From the NCBI GenBank assembly GCA_031552235.1, contig JAVBMR010000015.1, positions 1-50,392 of the forward strand: a stretch of 50,392 nt of DNA. Direction: 5' to 3'. A program made the position numbers and the translations under genes. Below are positions 33,234 through 41,271 of the stretch, one piece after another. Origin of the DNA: WRDF01 sp031552235. Its GTDB lineage: Bacteria > Bacteroidota > Bacteroidia > Bacteroidales > Rikenellaceae. Numbering within the stretch: position 1 is the stretch's first letter; each line of letters opens with the position of its first letter. Under the pieces are notes generated by a model. The model made no database searches. It saw only the letters and a list, made by a program, of their open reading frames with translations, and was not told the origin of the DNA.

Positions 33234-34010
33234 CTATTTCTGCTGTTCCGCGCCGATGAATTTCGCAATGTCGCGGCCTTCGACGCTCGCTGGATAGAGC
33301 TCCTCTACCTTCCGGAACGCGGCGATGGCTTCATCCTTTTTGCCGAGCTTGCCGTAAGCCAATCCCTGTTTTTTGAGGTATGTCGGGGCTGTGAAGTCGT
33401 TGTCCGAGGCTTCCACGGCTTTACCGTATAGCTCGGCGGCTTTCTCGAAGTCGCCCTTGTCGGCATGGATATCGCCCCTCAGCCCGAAGTTCTGGGCATT
33501 GACAACCTGTCCCGGCACGCCTTTAACGGCCTTGTACCCTTCGAGTTGTTCGAGCGCGTTGTCCATGTCGCCCAGCCTGAGGTAGCATATGCCGGCGTAA
33601 TGTTTCGCAACGTTGCCCTGCGGGGTCGAGCCATAATTGTCTATTACTTCGAGGAATCCGGCGTAGTTGCCGTCGCCGTTGAGCGCCAGCGCGAACGAGT
33701 CGCGTGCGAACTGCTGCTCGGCGGCGAAGATCATGTCGCCGGCTTTTTCCGTCCTGCCTGCGACATATATATATTTGTATGCCAGGAATCCGCCCGCGAT
33801 CAACACTATGGCCGCGAGGGCGATAAGCAGAGACTTGCCGTTTTCGAAAATGAAGCCTTCTGTTTTATTGATCGCCGCCTCGATGGTTTCTTCGGCATCG
33901 TGGTGTTCCGCTTTGCGTGACGCGTTGGTAGCAACCGTAGGTGCTTTTTTCACTGCTTTCTCCTTTTTCGGGGTTTCGTTCACCTCTGCCGGTTTTTTTT
34001 CTGCTGCCAT
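33234..34010 (-). CDS. Membrane-anchored TPR protein
   Basis: Encodes 258 aa from the ATG at 34008-34010. A charged Lys/Glu-rich cytosolic segment (1-55) precedes one membrane helix (60-80, LLIALAAIVLIAGGFLAYKY). The periplasmic part has TPR-like repeats (AKHYAGICYLRLGDMDNALEQLEGY, GDIHADKGDFEKAAELYGKAVEA, GLAYGKLGKKDEAIAAFRKVEELYP). The layout resembles YfgM/DUF2133-type proteins that assist exported-protein folding; that role is inference. The promoter at 34048-34078 supports the chosen start. Confidence 0.85.
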   Translation of the reverse strand: MAAEKKPAEVNETPKKEKAVKKAPTVATNASRKAEHHDAEETIEAAINKTEGFIFENGKSLLIALAAIVLIAGGFLAYKYIYVAGRTEKAGDMIFAAEQQFARDSFALALNGDGNYAGFLEVIDNYGSTPQGNVAKHYAGICYLRLGDMDNALEQLEGYKAVKGVPGQVVNAQNFGLRGDIHADKGDFEKAAELYGKAVEASDNDFTAPTYLKKQGLAYGKLGKKDEAIAAFRKVEELYPASVEGRDIAKFIGAEQQK

Positions 34011-34047
34011 ATTTGGGTATATTTGATTTTCGGTTAATACAATAGCG

Positions 34048-34078
34048 CAAAAGTATAATATTTTGCGTAATCTTTCAA
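34048..34078 (-). promoter_or_regulatory. Promoter of the TPR gene
   Basis: Minus strand: TTG at 34076-34078, 20 bases, TACTTTTG at 34048-34055. Divergent from recF. Confidence 0.75.
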
Positions 34079-34145
34079 TCCGCGGGCAAATTATTTTGCA
34101 CAAACGCCAAAATACCTGCAATTCTGACTACCTTTGATGCTACCT

Positions 34146-35246
34146 ATGTTCCTAAAGAAAATATCCATACTCAATTTCAAGAACGTCGGACAGGCGACCC
34201 TCGGGTTCGGTTCGCGGGTCAACTGCTTCGTGGGCGGGAACGGAGCCGGAAAGACCAACGTGGTCGACGCCATCCACTATCTTTCGATGGGCAAGAGCGC
34301 CCTTTCGATGACCGACCTGCAAAGCGTGCGCCACGGGGAGGATTTTTTCATGCTCGACGGCGAGTACGTTTCGGCGCAAGATAAGAAGGAGGGCGTGGTT
34401 TGCTCCTTCGGCAAAAGCATGGGCAAGACCCTCAAACGCAACGGCAAGGAGTATGAGAAGCTGTCCGACCACGTCGGGCTGATCCCCATAGTGATAGTGT
34501 CGCCGGCCGATTCGTTTCTCGTGACCGACGCCGCCGACGAGCGCCGCCGCTACCTCAACGCATTCCTCTCGCAGTTGGACAAGACATATCTCAACTCCAT
34601 CGTGCGGTACAACCGCGTGCTTGGCGAGCGCAACCAGCTGCTGAAAATGGGCGGCAACCAGGATATCATGGAGATACTCGACGTCCAACTCTCCGAGGAG
34701 GGCGAAAAGATACACGCCAAACGCGCCGAACTCATCGGCAGGCTGGCCCCGCTCGTGGCCGACTACTACCGCGAGCTTTCTAACGACCGGGAGAAAGTGA
34801 AACTCACATACCATTCCGAGCTGAACGAACTGACCTTCCCCGAACTCCTGAAGCGTTCGGCGGAAAAAGACCGCGTCTGCCAGTTCACCAGCAGCGGCAT
34901 CCACCGCGACGACATGAAGATGACCATCGGCGGCCACCAGCTCCGCAAATACGGCTCGCAGGGACAGCAGAAGTCGTTCCTCGTGGCGTTGAAACTGGCA
35001 CAATACACGATAGTGGCCGGAGAAAAAGGAGAGAAACCCATCCTGCTGCTCGACGACCTGTTCGACAAGCTCGACATGTCGAGGGTCGAGAAGCTCCTCG
35101 GACTGGTATCGCGCGAAGGCTTCGGGCAGATATTCATAACCGACTGCAATAAGGTGCGCCTGCAAAACATCCTCGACAAAAGCGGCGAAAGCTACGCGCT
35201 GTTCGGCGTGGAGGGCGGCGAGGTAACCGAACAAAAACAGGGATAA
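34146..35246 (+). CDS. recF: DNA replication and repair protein RecF
   Basis: Encodes 366 aa from MFLKKISILNFKNV, the usual RecF start; upstream in-frame starts overlap the -7-like TACCTTTG at 34129-34136. Walker A is GGNGAGKTNVVDAIHYLS. Other features are FVSPADS-like IVSPADSFLVTDAADERRRYLNAFLSQ, the ABC signature YGSQGQQKSF and Walker B ILLLDDLFDKLD. RecF loads RecA at gaps with RecO and RecR. The DUF721 gene overlaps the stop by one base (TAATG). Confidence 0.96.
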   Translation: MFLKKISILNFKNVGQATLGFGSRVNCFVGGNGAGKTNVVDAIHYLSMGKSALSMTDLQSVRHGEDFFMLDGEYVSAQDKKEGVVCSFGKSMGKTLKRNGKEYEKLSDHVGLIPIVIVSPADSFLVTDAADERRRYLNAFLSQLDKTYLNSIVRYNRVLGERNQLLKMGGNQDIMEILDVQLSEEGEKIHAKRAELIGRLAPLVADYYRELSNDREKVKLTYHSELNELTFPELLKRSAEKDRVCQFTSSGIHRDDMKMTIGGHQLRKYGSQGQQKSFLVALKLAQYTIVAGEKGEKPILLLDDLFDKLDMSRVEKLLGLVSREGFGQIFITDCNKVRLQNILDKSGESYALFGVEGGEVTEQKQG

Positions 35247-35539
35247 TGCGCAAGACGACCCCTATGAGGATAGGCGAGCTGTGGAACGAGTTCGTTGAGT
35301 CGCGCCCCGGCCTCGCTCGCAGGCTGGCGGCGACCAGAGTTCCCGACGTATGGCCGACGGTCGTCGGCCCCAAATTCGCGGCGTATACCGAGTCGGTCGA
35401 GGTTGTGAACGGCGTGCTTTACGTGCGGATGACGTCGGCCGCCGCCCGCAACGAAATGTTCATGCGCCGCGACCAGCTCAAAGACGCCGTGAACGAGGCC
35501 ATAGGCTCCAAAGTCGTGAACGTAGTCATCGTTAAATAA
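35246..35539 (+). CDS. DUF721 (DciA-like) protein
   Basis: Encodes 97 aa matching DUF721: ELWNEFVESRPGLARRLAATRVPDVWPTVVGPKFAAYTESVEVVNGVLYVRMTSAAARNEMFMRRDQL. The family includes DciA, the replicative-helicase loader of bacteria lacking DnaC/DnaI, and is often beside recF or dnaA. A helicase-operator role is therefore likely but not shown. Its start codon shares the A of the recF stop, so translation is coupled. Confidence 0.88.
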   Translation: MRKTTPMRIGELWNEFVESRPGLARRLAATRVPDVWPTVVGPKFAAYTESVEVVNGVLYVRMTSAAARNEMFMRRDQLKDAVNEAIGSKVVNVVIVK

Positions 35540-35552
35540 CCAACAAAAAATT

Positions 35553-36464
35553 ATGGTATACGGTCTTATACGCGAAGGAATGAGAATGGGAAACGTTCTG
35601 AACGTTTCGGGTGCAGGGAACAAACTCGCAGCCGACAACGACGACGAGTTTACGTGTATCGCGCAGGGAAACACGTTCGACTATGTCAGCAACTTTAAAG
35701 ACGATGTGTTCAGAAATATAAAATTTATCAGGGAAATCCCCGATGACGCATTAATATACAGTATCACGGAGAATACCTTCGACAATATACCTTATGCGCC
35801 GAACATATGCATAAACGGCTATTTTACGCAAGAGGAGTATTACGATAATAAATTGTGTAAAGAACTGTTCGGATGTCCGGACAACATACGTGTAAAACTA
35901 TACGAAAGATTCCCTATACTGGGAACGCATACGGTATGCACGATATCGGTAAGGCGCGGCGATTACTTCAAATATCTCTACAAACACAATATCTGCACCA
36001 TGCAGTTCTACCGCGACGCGATGAAGCACATGCCGGACGACTGCGTATATATAGTGTGCAGCGACGACCTCGAATGGTGCCACAAGAACTTCAAAGGCGA
36101 CAAGTTCTTTTTTGCCGACGGACTCGGCCCTGCCGAACAACTGTATATACAATCGCTGGCACACCACAACATTATCAGCAACTCCAGCTTCTCTCAATGG
36201 GGCGCTTTCCTCAACGAACACGACGATAAGATAATCGTCGCACCGCGCCGTTGGTTCGGCTATAAAGCGACACGCCCCTCGTCGAACATATACAGGAAGG
36301 ATTGGACGATAGTGGACAACAAGATCCCGCTGACACAGCAAATAAGGGCGAGGCTCGTATATTTCGACCGGAAATACTGGAGCAGGATCAAGCGCCTGCC
36401 CGGCAAACCCAAACGTATGCTGGAGAAAAGAAGAAAACGATTATATTTGCGCAACAACCGCTAA
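35553..36464 (+). CDS. Glycosyltransferase family 11 (alpha-1,2-fucosyltransferase-like)
   Basis: Encodes 303 aa. GT11 motifs: an N-terminal GxGN-like segment (MGNVLNVSGAGNKLAAD), the GDP-fucose motif SVRRGDYFKY, CSDDLEWCHKNF and SNSSFSQWGAFLN. It should transfer fucose (or a related sugar from a GDP donor) to a surface glycan at the inner membrane. The C-terminal tail is basic (KRMLEKRRKRLYLRNNR). It begins 13 bases after DUF721 and ends 12 bases before the MazG-like gene, so it is wedged into a replication/repair operon. Its first half is clearly more AT-rich than the neighbours, suggesting transfer. Confidence 0.85.
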   Translation: MVYGLIREGMRMGNVLNVSGAGNKLAADNDDEFTCIAQGNTFDYVSNFKDDVFRNIKFIREIPDDALIYSITENTFDNIPYAPNICINGYFTQEEYYDNKLCKELFGCPDNIRVKLYERFPILGTHTVCTISVRRGDYFKYLYKHNICTMQFYRDAMKHMPDDCVYIVCSDDLEWCHKNFKGDKFFFADGLGPAEQLYIQSLAHHNIISNSSFSQWGAFLNEHDDKIIVAPRRWFGYKATRPSSNIYRKDWTIVDNKIPLTQQIRARLVYFDRKYWSRIKRLPGKPKRMLEKRRKRLYLRNNR

Positions 36465-36476
36465 AAAGCAATCATT

Positions 36477-36761
36477 ATGACCGTCAAAGAAGCCCAGGAG
36501 ATAGTAGAAGTTTGGAACGCGAAACATGCCGTGCGCAGCAGCGACCTCGCGGGCATGGCCGTGCTTACCGAGAAAGTCGGCGAACTCGCCAAAGCCGTGG
36601 CCCAGAAGCAAATGGACCCTTCGAAGACCGGCGGCGGCCATCTTTTTTCAGACGAGTTGGCCGAGATATTCTGGGAAACGCTCGCGTTCGCAGCCCGCTC
36701 GGGCATCGACCTGAGCGACGCGCTTATAGACAAACTCGAAGAAAAAAACGGGATCAGGTAA
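36477..36761 (+). CDS. MazG-like nucleotide pyrophosphohydrolase
   Basis: Encodes 94 aa, all-helical. LTEKVGELAKAVAQ (Glu32, Glu36) corresponds to the ExxxE helix of MazG-type NTP pyrophosphatases, and DELAEIFWETLAFAARSGIDLSDAL to the second metal-binding helix. In that helix the usual ExxD reads Glu60-x-x-Glu63. It probably hydrolyses non-canonical or excess (d)NTPs to monophosphates. Size fits single-domain MazG-like proteins. Last gene of the recF operon. Confidence 0.82.
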   Translation: MTVKEAQEIVEVWNAKHAVRSSDLAGMAVLTEKVGELAKAVAQKQMDPSKTGGGHLFSDELAEIFWETLAFAARSGIDLSDALIDKLEEKNGIR

Positions 36762-36786
36762 TTCAGCGCCATATCATATTATTGAC

Positions 36787-36830
36787 CCCAATTATATACT
36801 GTAATTGGTGCATTACAGTATATAATTGGG
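36787..36830. repeat. 19-bp perfect inverted repeat
   Basis: CCCAATTATATACTGTAAT is repeated as its complement after a 6-base loop. It is AT-rich with no U-run, so a weak terminator at best. It lies 25 bases after the MazG-like stop; the rest of 36831-36961 shows nothing I can name. Confidence 0.75.
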
Positions 36831-36961
36831 ATAAAAAGATTACAACATCAAACCTGTGTCGTAATAAACCGACCTGTTGAAAAGGCCCCCACCCCTCATT
36901 TTAAAGCACCCAAAATAGAGTGGTATTCCCGGCACTATTATTTCACCTGTATTTCACCGAC

Positions 36962-36996
36962 AAAAGAAAAGGAGCTGCATCTTCCGACGCAACTCC
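36962..36996 (-). terminator. Terminator of tRNA-Met
   Basis: Minus-strand GGAGTTGCGTC/GATGCAGCTCC stem (one G-U-type mismatch) with TTTTCTTTT after it, 16 bases beyond the tRNA. Confidence 0.85.
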
Positions 36997-37011
36997 TTAA
37001 TGTTCAATTTG

Positions 37012-37086
37012 TGGGCCCTGTAGGGCATGATCCTACGACCCCCTGATTATGAGTCAGGTGCTACTAACCAACTGAGCTAAGGGCCC
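37012..37086 (-). tRNA. tRNA-Met (CAT), unusual T loop
   Basis: Acceptor GGGCCCT/AGGGCCC is fully paired. The anticodon stem CCTGA/TCAGG encloses CTCATAA (anticodon CAT) and the T stem GTAGG/CCTAC is intact. The T loop reads ATCATGC instead of TTCRANN, so the 54-58 pair is A-T rather than T-A. The D arm has GCTC opposite TAGC, leaving a C-T mismatch or a bulge. An elongator methionine tRNA is likely; Ile2 with modified CAT cannot be excluded. CCA is not encoded. Confidence 0.88.
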
Positions 37087-37298
37087 TCACAAATTATAAA
37101 ACCAACCCCGCAAAGGGCATTGATTTTGCATATATTTAAAGAACGGCAAAACAGGTTGTTTTCGTATTTTGCGACCACAAAAATACAATTTCAATCAATA
37201 AAACCAAAATTTAACCGATATTTTATGTGAGTATTGAGCGCTATTTGCTACATTTGTTAATGCAACGGCGCGAAAACTACAAGAATATGAGAAAGAAT

Positions 37299-37739
37299 AT
37301 GAAGAAACTTATTTGCATGGCTGCTGTGGCATTCATGGCCGTATCGGCAGCATCGGCACAAGACTACAAATGGGCGGTGGGCGCAAGGTTCGGCGGCGAA
37401 CTGGTGGGCGGTACCGTCAAGTATAACATCGACGGCGTGAACTCGCTCGAAGCTATGCTCGCCACCCCATGGGACGACGGATTCCTGGCTACCGTGCTGT
37501 ATGAAAGGCACATACCCGTCATCGACCAGGGATTCCACTTCTATTACGGCGCAGGCGGACACATCGGGGAATGGAAAAATGATTTCGCCATCGGTATCGA
37601 CGGCATCATAGGTTTGGAATATAAAATAAGAAGCATTCCGCTCGCGCTGTCGCTGGACTACAAGCCCATCTTCAATATCGCCGAGGACACGGAATTTTAC
37701 ATGGCCGACATAGCCCTGGGCTTCAAGGTCACGTTCTAA
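37299..37739 (+). CDS. Small outer-membrane beta-barrel-like protein
   Basis: Encodes ~146 aa from the ATG at 37299 (MKKLICMAAVAFMAVSAASAQ, signal peptide); another ATG at 37287 is possible. The mature part alternates polar and apolar residues with aromatic ends (KWAVGARFGGELVGGTVKYN, FLATVLYERHI, FHFYYGAGGHIGEW, LALSLDYKPIF, ADIALGFKVTF). It ends in phenylalanine, as outer-membrane barrels of about eight strands do. Function unknown. A -7 box TACATTTG at 37249-37256 lacks a clear -33 box. Confidence 0.82.
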   Translation: MKKLICMAAVAFMAVSAASAQDYKWAVGARFGGELVGGTVKYNIDGVNSLEAMLATPWDDGFLATVLYERHIPVIDQGFHFYYGAGGHIGEWKNDFAIGIDGIIGLEYKIRSIPLALSLDYKPIFNIAEDTEFYMADIALGFKVTF

Positions 37740-37778
37740 ACCGGATCATAAATCAGGCTGCCACACACCGCAGCGGGC

Positions 37779-37808
37779 TTGCAATTAAAAAAAATATACC
37801 TATATTTG
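37779..37808 (+). promoter_or_regulatory. Promoter of tRNA-Gln
   Basis: TTG at 37779-37781, 19 bases, TATATTTG at 37801-37808. Confidence 0.83.
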
Positions 37809-37830
37809 CACTGCTTTCGGGCAAAGGTAT

Positions 37831-37901
37831 TGAGCCATGGTGTAATGGTAACACTGCAGATTTTGGTTCTGTCATTCTAGGTTCGAGTCCTAGTGGCTCA
37901 A
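37831..37901 (+). tRNA. tRNA-Gln (TTG)
   Basis: Acceptor TGAGCCA/TGGCTCA, short D arm, anticodon stem GCAGA/TCTGT enclosing TTTTGGT (anticodon TTG), T arm CTAGG-TTCGAGT-CCTAG. CCA is not encoded. It has its own promoter and terminator. Confidence 0.97.
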
Positions 37902-37913
37902 CACAACATCAAG

Positions 37914-37945
37914 ACAACCCCCTGCACAGGGGGTTGTCTGTTTTA
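37914..37945 (+). terminator. Terminator of tRNA-Gln
   Basis: ACAACCCCCT-GCAC-AGGGGGTTGT hairpin followed by TCTGTTTTA. Confidence 0.88.
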
Positions 37946-37967
37946 ACATAGGCGGGGAGATATTTTA

Positions 37968-38150
37968 CGAGGTCTGCCGCCACCGACAGGCGCAGATGAG
38001 CCAACGGCGACGTGCTTTCCGGCACCCGGGTCATTACCATGACGCGGATAGGGCAGGAGCGCCAACTCGCACCGGAACGTTTCGGAGCGGGCTAACTTCC
38101 CTGCCCTCTCCGTGTGCCTGAAGGCCCGTCTCGACTTATTTTCGTCCCGT
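37968..38150. repeat. Dispersed repeat modules before the DMT transporter
   Basis: The 37946-38255 gap has no gene. 38012-38088 matches 32265-32339 and keeps both mini-hairpins (GTGC/GCAC and GTCAT/ATGAC). 38127-38146 is identical, inverted, to 15079-15098. Confidence 0.78.
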
Positions 38151-38255
38151 CCGGTTGAAACCCGCAAGAACCAAGCGGATACCAAGTCTTTATATTAAGG
38201 CGGTTGTTTTCAGTTTGATGTAAACTTGTATATAGTTGCATATTATTTTTTCAGT

Positions 38256-39188
38256 ATGAAATTAACGGATAAACAGGCGGGCAACCTGATCATGCTTTGC
38301 GTGATCACGTTCTTCGCGGTCAACATACCTGTCAGCAAATACCTGCTGGCCAGCGGCAACATCTCCCCTTATGGACTCAGCCTGGCCCGTATGGCTTTCG
38401 CGTCGGGGGCATTCTGGCTCACGTCGCTCTTCACGAAAAAAGAACGCGTCGAACGCAGGGACATGCTCACATTGTTCGCCGGAGCGCTGCTGGGCATAAT
38501 ATTCAACCAGGGGCTGTTCATCTGGGGGCTTTCGCAGACCTCTCCGGTGGACGCGGCGATAATTACCACCTGCACTCCGCTTTTCGCTATGATAATCGCC
38601 GCTATCGTCCTGAAAGAACCTATAACGGCGAAAAAAGTTTCGGGGGTAGCGATAGGAGGCACCGGAGCCATATTCCTGGTTTTGAGTACATATCAGGCGG
38701 ACATCGCAGGCGACCCCAGCCTCAGGGGCAACATAGCCGTGGCATGCAGTTCGTTGAGCTACGCCACATACCTCGTCGTGACACGCCGCCTGACCACAAA
38801 ATATTCGTCCGTCACGATAATGAAATGGATGTTCCTTTTCGCTACGATCATCATCGGCCCTATATTTTACAAAGACGTCATCCAAGCCCCCCTGCTCCTC
38901 TGCCGGGACAGTACGCCTTTCCTGATGATCGGTTACACGCTGCTCCTTGCCACGTTCATTCCCTACACGCTGATGCCCAAGGCCCAGAAAAAGATCCGGC
39001 CCACGACCATCTCCATGTACAACAACCTGCAGCCGCTGATGGCCTCGATGATCGCGATCGTCATGGGGCAGGACACGTTCTCTGCCGAGAAAGTCGTGTC
39101 CGGAGCGCTCATCCTCTTCGGCGTGTACCTCGTAACGGCCAGCAAATCGAGGAGCGACGTCGAACAGGAAACCAAGGGGAAGAAATAA
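38256..39188 (+). CDS. DMT superfamily transporter (EamA)
   Basis: Encodes 310 aa from MKLTDKQAGNLIML. Ten membrane helices are arranged as two EamA repeats; the first begins LIMLCVITFFAVNIPVSKYLL and has TSPVDAAIITTCTPLFAMIIAAIVLKEPI, and the second has NLQPLMASMIAIVMGQDTFSAEKVVSGALILFGVYLV. Members export amino acids, nucleotides or other metabolites; the substrate cannot be told. A basic tail ends the protein. Single gene; the -7-like TATAGTTG at 38231-38238 is one base off consensus. Confidence 0.93.
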   Translation: MKLTDKQAGNLIMLCVITFFAVNIPVSKYLLASGNISPYGLSLARMAFASGAFWLTSLFTKKERVERRDMLTLFAGALLGIIFNQGLFIWGLSQTSPVDAAIITTCTPLFAMIIAAIVLKEPITAKKVSGVAIGGTGAIFLVLSTYQADIAGDPSLRGNIAVACSSLSYATYLVVTRRLTTKYSSVTIMKWMFLFATIIIGPIFYKDVIQAPLLLCRDSTPFLMIGYTLLLATFIPYTLMPKAQKKIRPTTISMYNNLQPLMASMIAIVMGQDTFSAEKVVSGALILFGVYLVTASKSRSDVEQETKGKK

Positions 39189-39219
39189 TTTGCTTATCCG
39201 CAAGAATACTCATGTGGTG

Positions 39220-39311
39220 CAGTACGCCGTCGGCGGCAGGTATAGTTTCGCATTACGGCGCTTCGGATGTGCGTCGACATTCCCGCCCTATCGGAGTCGC
39301 CGAAGCGACCA
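39220..39311 (+). repeat. 92-base dispersed repeat, copy 2
   Basis: Same orientation as 17588-17679 with about 84% identity by eye. The rest of the 39189-39627 gap holds no gene; TATATTTG at 39520-39527 and TAATTTTG at 39597-39604 look like -7 boxes without well-spaced -33 boxes. Confidence 0.8.
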
Positions 39312-39627
39312 GCCCCTCAGCAACCAAGAACTCAAGGCTGAGAAAACAGGACAAACCACGGAAGGATAATGCCGGTACTAATTCCACGGAATCTCCCGCT
39401 GCCTAAAACCGCAATCAGTTGGTCGCTGACCTGCAAACAGTTGCAGGGGAGTTTCGAAAAACGCCATGCAGGTTATTCTGTTTGCGAAAAAATGATTTCC
39501 CCGGTGCGGATTTTTGTCGTATATTTGCAGAATATAGGATGCGGCCCGGCAATCACTCCGAAAGTGAGTTTTCGCGATTGCACTCGACTTTCACTATAAT
39601 TTTGCCCCATATTGAAATGACGGAAAG

Positions 39628-40161
39628 ATGGAGATCATGAAGATAACGCCTTCGGAGAACAAGCTCTGGGAGCAGGTTTGGAGGCTTTATGTGGATAGTT
39701 TTCCCGAGTGGGACCGCCGCCGCATCAGCAGCCACGACAGGGCCACCGAGGACGACGATTTCCACACCTACATCTCTATCGACAACGGCCACCTCCAGGG
39801 GCTTATCTTCTACTGGGAATACGATTCGACGATCTACATCGAGCATCTGGCCATAAACCCGCTGATGCAGGGCAGGAGCATCGGCAGCCAAATCGTCAGG
39901 GACCTGATTGAGGAGAACCCGGATTGCACCGTAATCCTTGAAATAGAACCGCCTGCGGACGACCTGTCGGTCCGGCGCCTGGGCTTTTACGAAAGGCTGG
40001 GGTTCGCCGCCAACGGCTTCGACTACACGCATCCCTCATACAGCAAGAACGGCAAAGCGCACGAGATGAAGATTATGAGCTACCCGAAGCCGCTGTCGCA
40101 GGAAGAGTTCGACCGCTTCAAAGAGTTTCTGGCAACCCGCGTGATGAAATATATCGACTAA
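39628..40161 (+). CDS. GNAT family N-acetyltransferase
   Basis: Encodes 177 aa; an ATG three codons later is an equally good start. Acetyl-CoA motif A is IEHLAINPLMQGRSIGSQIVRDL (the Q-G-R-x-I-G pyrophosphate loop), followed by EIEPP...RRLGFYERLGFAANGF (motif B). The long C-terminal helix is EFDRFKEFLATRVMKYID. It acetylates an amine on an unknown substrate. The region resembles small Bacteroidetes GNAT proteins of no assigned role. A strong hairpin directly follows the stop. Confidence 0.9.
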   Translation: MEIMKITPSENKLWEQVWRLYVDSFPEWDRRRISSHDRATEDDDFHTYISIDNGHLQGLIFYWEYDSTIYIEHLAINPLMQGRSIGSQIVRDLIEENPDCTVILEIEPPADDLSVRRLGFYERLGFAANGFDYTHPSYSKNGKAHEMKIMSYPKPLSQEEFDRFKEFLATRVMKYID

Positions 40162-40192
40162 CAAGAATGCCGCTCATCGAGCGGCATTCTTG
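40162..40192 (+). terminator. Terminator after the acetyltransferase
   Basis: CAAGAATGCCGCTC pairs perfectly over 14 bp with GAGCGGCATTCTTG around a 3-base loop. Confidence 0.8.
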
Positions 40193-40255
40193 CTTACTTA
40201 GTGCGTTTACCCAAGCCCGATACACTACTTTTACCCGTAGCGCACAACACAAAAT

Positions 40256-41266
40256 TTACAGCAACCTCCCGAACGTCTTCCGCCCGAAAAGATACCTAAG
40301 CACTATAGAGCCGCGGTATATATTCTTCGGCGGGGTGACCTTTGCCGCCTGTATCTTCCTGCGCACTTTTTTCAGCTCCGGCCTGAGGCGGAAGAAATCC
40401 CTGTGCGCTTGCCAGACCGCCCTGAACAGCTTCGGTTTCCCCGTCGCAAGCCACCCCAACGCCGCTACCCCGTCGAGTATCAGCCGTGCGGCGATAACCC
40501 ACCATAGACTCCTGCCTGACAGGTTTTTGTATAGCATCATCATATTGTTGCGGAAGGTCAGGAACATCTTGCGCGGGGCGTTCTGCTTGAGGGTTATACC
40601 GCCGAGGTGGTAAACGACGCCGGCCGGTTCGACGCATATCCGGTATCCGGCCAGCTGCGCCCTCCAGCACAGGTCTATCTCTTCCATATAGGCGAAGAAC
40701 CTTTCGTCGAAGCCGCCCAGCAGGCGGAAAGCCTCTGCCCGGAAAAGCAGGCAGGCCCCCGTCCCCCAGAATATATCCCTGGCATCGTCATATTGCCCTT
40801 CGTCGTACTCTACATACGATACGATACGCCCCCGGCAGAACGGGTATCCCAACCCGTCGATAAACCCTCCGCTCGCCCCGGCGTATTCGAAGCGCGTACG
40901 CTCGTCATACGAAAGCAATTTGGGCGCTATGGCCGCGATCCGGGGATCGGATTCGGCCTTGGCGACCAACGGGTCGAGCCACCCCGGCGCGGGTTCGGCA
41001 TCGGAATTAAGCAGCACGAAATAGTCGGCGTCCAGTTTCGCAAGGACACGGTCATACCCTCCGGCGAAGCCGTAATTATTATCCAGGCGTACTATTTCGA
41101 CTTGCGGAAAATTGTCGGAAACAAACTCCACCGAGTCGTCGTCCGAACCGTTGTCGGCGACCACGACCCCCACCCCGGCAGGCGTGTTGCGCACGACCGC
41201 CGGTAGGAACCGTTCGAGCAGCGCCTGACCGTTCCAGTTCAGTATTACGACTTTTACAGACGGCAT
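40256..41266 (-). CDS. Glycosyltransferase family 2
   Basis: Encodes 336 aa. The GT-A nucleotide-sugar fold has VVILNWNG at the start, ADNGSDDDSVEF, the metal motif LLNSDAEP (Ser88-Asp89) and EEIDLCWRAQLAGY, which suggests a rhamnosyltransferase-like GT2. The C terminus has a hydrophobic helix (WWVIAARLILDGVAALGWL) and a basic tail that may hold it to the membrane. It lies 5 bases after the LpxL-like acyltransferase gene, so it likely works on the same envelope glycolipid. Confidence 0.92.
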   Translation of the reverse strand: MPSVKVVILNWNGQALLERFLPAVVRNTPAGVGVVVADNGSDDDSVEFVSDNFPQVEIVRLDNNYGFAGGYDRVLAKLDADYFVLLNSDAEPAPGWLDPLVAKAESDPRIAAIAPKLLSYDERTRFEYAGASGGFIDGLGYPFCRGRIVSYVEYDEGQYDDARDIFWGTGACLLFRAEAFRLLGGFDERFFAYMEEIDLCWRAQLAGYRICVEPAGVVYHLGGITLKQNAPRKMFLTFRNNMMMLYKNLSGRSLWWVIAARLILDGVAALGWLATGKPKLFRAVWQAHRDFFRLRPELKKVRRKIQAAKVTPPKNIYRGSIVLRYLFGRKTFGRLL

Positions 41267-41271
41267 AGCGG

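Noticed and set aside
37943..38185. 80-codon minus-strand frame before the DMT transporter
   Set aside because: Composed of dispersed repeat modules; no matching peptide feature.
17588..39311. Repeats considered as a CRISPR array
   Set aside because: Copies are kilobases apart, not spaced regularly, and no cas genes are present.
39369..39599. 76-codon frame between the repeat and the acetyltransferase
   Set aside because: No domain, signal peptide or convincing start; considered chance.
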